DNA of 35,933 bases from Phoronis australis (lineage: Eukaryota > Phoronida > Phoronidae): positions 58,898 through 94,830 of the forward strand of contig NMRA01000478.1 of assembly GCA_002633005.1 (NCBI GenBank). The letters are read 5' to 3'. Positions 33,466 to 35,933 of the stretch are shown here, in pieces (within the stretch, counting starts at the first letter, position 1; each line of letters opens with the position of its first letter). Below the pieces are notes generated by a model that did not search any database, had not been told where the DNA came from, and worked only from the letters and a program-made list of their open reading frames with translations. Both the position numbers and the translations under genes were made by a program.

Positions 33466-35577
33466 GTGTAAGCTACTCTATAGAACGCCTGCTGATCTTG
33501 TTTTAAAAAATCTCTTAGAACAATTCATATTTGGGTTATTTTCACTCATGCAGACTAATATTACATTCACTGGACACACAGACGAAGAACAGTTAGTGGA
33601 TGGTTTTGTGCACCTTTCGACCAAAATTTTGTCTGAAGCAATAACAAAGCACCTGACATGTTTGACTCTTGTGGAACCCCCTCAACAAAATTCTGGATAT
33701 GTGGCTCGGTGAATCCTCCCAGCTTACAACCTTAAAAAGACACAGACTTACCCGGAATCGAGTCTTACACACAAAATTCTTAAGCGCAACACTAACTAAT
33801 CAAATCCATAATGCTTCCTGGAGTTATGCCAAATCATCTAGTTCATAAAAAAACTAACAAACCTAACAGTTTATCAAATCTCCAGTTTTTTTTCTCTAAT
33901 CCAACTGACTCATTCTTGGCACCTAACCCAGTGCAGAGAAAAATGACAAGCAAATTTCAACTGTGCAAAAAATCTTACCCAGCTCTCCAGAAACCTCTCC
34001 TGTGTAAAAGCCAGGTCAGTAAACTATAGTTGGCCTGTTCTGCAGTTCCAAGCCTTGTCACACCTGTAATATATACTGTTTTGTAGTTGCAGTCGAACAA
34101 AAAACAAGCAAGACCAAATGGTTACTGTTACTGACTTCTGGGTCAGTGTGTTTAAGCATGTATTGTTTGTAAGCCAATGGTGGCGCCTGAATCCGGTTCT
34201 AAAATTTCACACATGCATGTAGTGTGCCTGAATACTTCATGGAAAATGAAATCAAGTACTGAACATGCGAGGACAGACATGTAGCTTGCATGTAATTGAT
34301 ATACATAATCAAGCCAGATTTTTAAATTCGGCATTTGATGTCATAGGGTGATATAAGAGTCAAATTGAAACCGTGACAGCATAAAAAAAGTTTTTTTGTC
34401 ACCAGTCAGAAGTTCATTAGCTCGGACTATTGGAAACCGGTTGACAGTGACGCGAGCAATGAAAAATGATCACTGAGCACTATGAAAAACTTAAACGAAA
34501 CTAAACAAGTGTGACAAACACACAGAAAATCGCACAAGTATCACATCCATTGTTAAACATGATTACTTTCATAGGCACTTCATGTGCACTATAAAGTTAC
34601 AATTAAATACTTGGTGTGCCTTGAAAGCGAAACTCCCATTTTTCTCATAACATTTTTGTCAGAGTAGATAACTGTGGGTTTAGTTTAAAATGTAATTATG
34701 TTTTGTGATTGTGTACGGATGGAGAGAAAATGATTAAAAATCCAGTAATTTAATTTTCTTGCCAGTATCCTCATACCAATGTGGTAAGGGGACAACTTCC
34801 TCTTTCTTCCCACAAGTTTAAAAACAAATTTAAAACCACTCAACAACAAAAAATGCCTCAAATTGTGCCATTTCATAATAAAATAAGATTTCCATATACT
34901 AAAACATCATTCAGGGTATGACCAAGTAAAAAGAATGGTAGTTGACATTCAGTGCACCGTTAAATATAAGTCCCAAGTGATATTTCGATTTTATGTTGAT
35001 GGCAGTAACCAACTGTATACAGTGCACAATTTCACATTAATGTTTTTAAAAAACCATAAAACACACCCTGAGATAAACTGCTTAAGTATCACCAACTTGC
35101 AGTCAGAGTCACATTATTGTGAAAAACAACTATTACCTTAACCATTTGGAAACGTGCCCGACCATTTCCGAATTTTTTTGATTAAAGACGCTATGTTTCA
35201 TTAAAACCGTGAATATTTAAATTTGTAGCTAGTGCCACCAAGTGACTTCCTGGAGAAATGTGTGTACAAGTATAATCTGACTGTACTTTGGGAACAAGTT
35301 TTGTGTTATACAGAATTTGTTGAATGCACGACACTTTTCATTGTTCACGGTCTTTATTCCGTTGCGTTCATACTTTCTGAACAAAACTCTACTCTCTACT
35401 GAACATAGATACAGTAACTGACCTAGCGACATAATTAAAAGACACACGATATTTCGAAACATACTTGTTTCCTTCTCAAGTGAAGATAAAATGACGCAGT
35501 AATGCCACTACAGAGTATAAGCTGACGACACAAACTAGTGAGACACGGCGGGTGTGAAATAATGCAAAGAATGACTA
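33466..35577. other. Unassigned AT-rich DNA
   Basis: No supported gene, RNA or repeat. CpG content rises from about 35540 towards the right-edge promoter. Confidence 0.5.
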
Positions 35578-35775
35578 ATGGAGGGAGGTAACAGGAAAGT
35601 CACGCAAACAAGTGTAACGTGCGGCGCGACCCTGTTTGCTGCTCATTCAAAACAGGCTTCTCAAAAGCAATTAAAAGGGACTCTAAAACTTTCAAACGCA
35701 GCACATCTTGCTCCACGTCAATTCACTACGTGGTGCAAGATGTTGGTAGCATTTGAAATTGCATTTGCTTTCTAG
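35578..35775 (+). CDS. Unrecognised open frame upstream of the right-edge promoter
   Basis: It starts at an ATG (MEGGNRKVTQTSVTCGATLF), with 65 codons. It overlaps the 35703-35743 hairpin and lies in the CpG-rich upstream region of the candidate promoter, so it is more probably promoter DNA than a gene. Confidence 0.1.
   Translation: MEGGNRKVTQTSVTCGATLFAAHSKQASQKQLKGTLKLSNAAHLAPRQFTTWCKMLVAFEIAFAF
35703..35743. repeat. Inverted repeat upstream of the promoter, 16-bp arms
   Basis: ACATCTTGCTCCACGT (35703-35718) and ACGTGGTGCAAGATGT (35728-35743) are complementary except for one mismatch, around a 9-base spacer. Relative to the proposed transcription start it spans about -116 to -76, where activator sites often lie. 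Both arms contain ACGTG, a core bound by bHLH-PAS and bHLH-zip factors. It could bind a dimeric regulator or form a hairpin. Confidence 0.7.
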
Positions 35776-35785
35776 ACAACGCCCT

Positions 35786-35822
35786 TATATATACAATATG
35801 TTAGTTAATCGTGTCTTCAGTC
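35786..35822 (+). promoter_or_regulatory. TATA box plus initiator core promoter, rightward
   Basis: TATATATA lies at 35786-35793. TCAGTC (35817-35822) matches the animal initiator TCAKTY. Its A at 35819 is the predicted +1, placing the TATA box at -33, at the edge of the functional range. There is no downstream promoter element at +28 to +33. The region is CpG-richer than the window average. The match, spacing and the ATG downstream agree with a gene starting here. Confidence 0.45.
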
Positions 35823-35933
35823 GCGCAGCACTGTACTAGTCGACGCATTCCCATCGTTTGCAGTAGGCCTAAACATGTAGAACGACAGCGCTTCTTCAAC
35901 AATTCAGACGACTACCAGGACGACAAATGGGGA
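35819..35933 (+). other. Candidate 5' leader and start codon of a gene leaving the window to the right
   Basis: From the predicted start at 35819 the leader runs about 108 bases to an ATG at 35927 (CAAATGGGG; purine at -3, G at +4). Only two codons are visible, so the product is unknown. Within the leader is a minimal upstream frame, ATG directly followed by TAG (35875-35880), a form known in other genes to reduce or regulate translation. If transcription or translation starts elsewhere, this reading fails. Confidence 0.35.

Noticed and set aside
1-35933. CRISPR array, bacterial operon, phage or rRNA genes
   Set aside because: There are no regularly spaced repeats, no dense coding and no recognisable rRNA. 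The composition and repeat content are those of an animal nuclear genome.

Overview
The window looks like about 36 kb of AT-rich nuclear DNA from a multicellular, probably marine, invertebrate animal. No intact, recognisable protein-coding gene lies inside it. The evidence is the lack of long reading frames, a tRNA-derived SINE, several short inverted-repeat DNA transposons, a retroelement-like 3' tail, a broken copy of a repetitive invertebrate cysteine-motif protein, and a 627-base run of N from draft assembly. I cannot name the species.

Layout. Positions 1-460 hold a CpG-rich block with a perfect splice donor reading leftward, which may be the first exon of a gene leaving the window on the left. 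Positions 600-1970 hold the decayed cysteine-motif gene, a strong hairpin and a possible terminal repeat pair. Three non-autonomous DNA elements follow closely: hAT-like (4649-5440), Tc1/mariner-like (5648-5887) and TTAA-flanked (6363-6865). A SINE lies at about 9091-9340. From there to 14.8 kb there is only AT-rich DNA with one weak exon candidate. A second hAT-like element (14843-15132) precedes a repeat-rich block around the assembly gap (15586-16586). The rest is mostly unassigned, with two more Tc1/mariner-like elements, an LTR-like or promoter-like segment near 24.5-25.2 kb, several near-perfect hairpins and a few small unrecognised open frames. The last 150 bases carry a textbook-spaced TATA box and initiator reading rightward, and a start codon just before the window ends.

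Interpretation. If both edge signals are real, the window is the intergenic space between two divergently transcribed genes, filled by old transposon copies. The alternative is that it is intronic. No operon, CRISPR array, rRNA or tRNA gene was seen. I found no convincing new biological system. The most informative items are the edge promoters, the decayed cysteine-motif element, the family of TA-flanked mini-elements and the gap-associated repeat.
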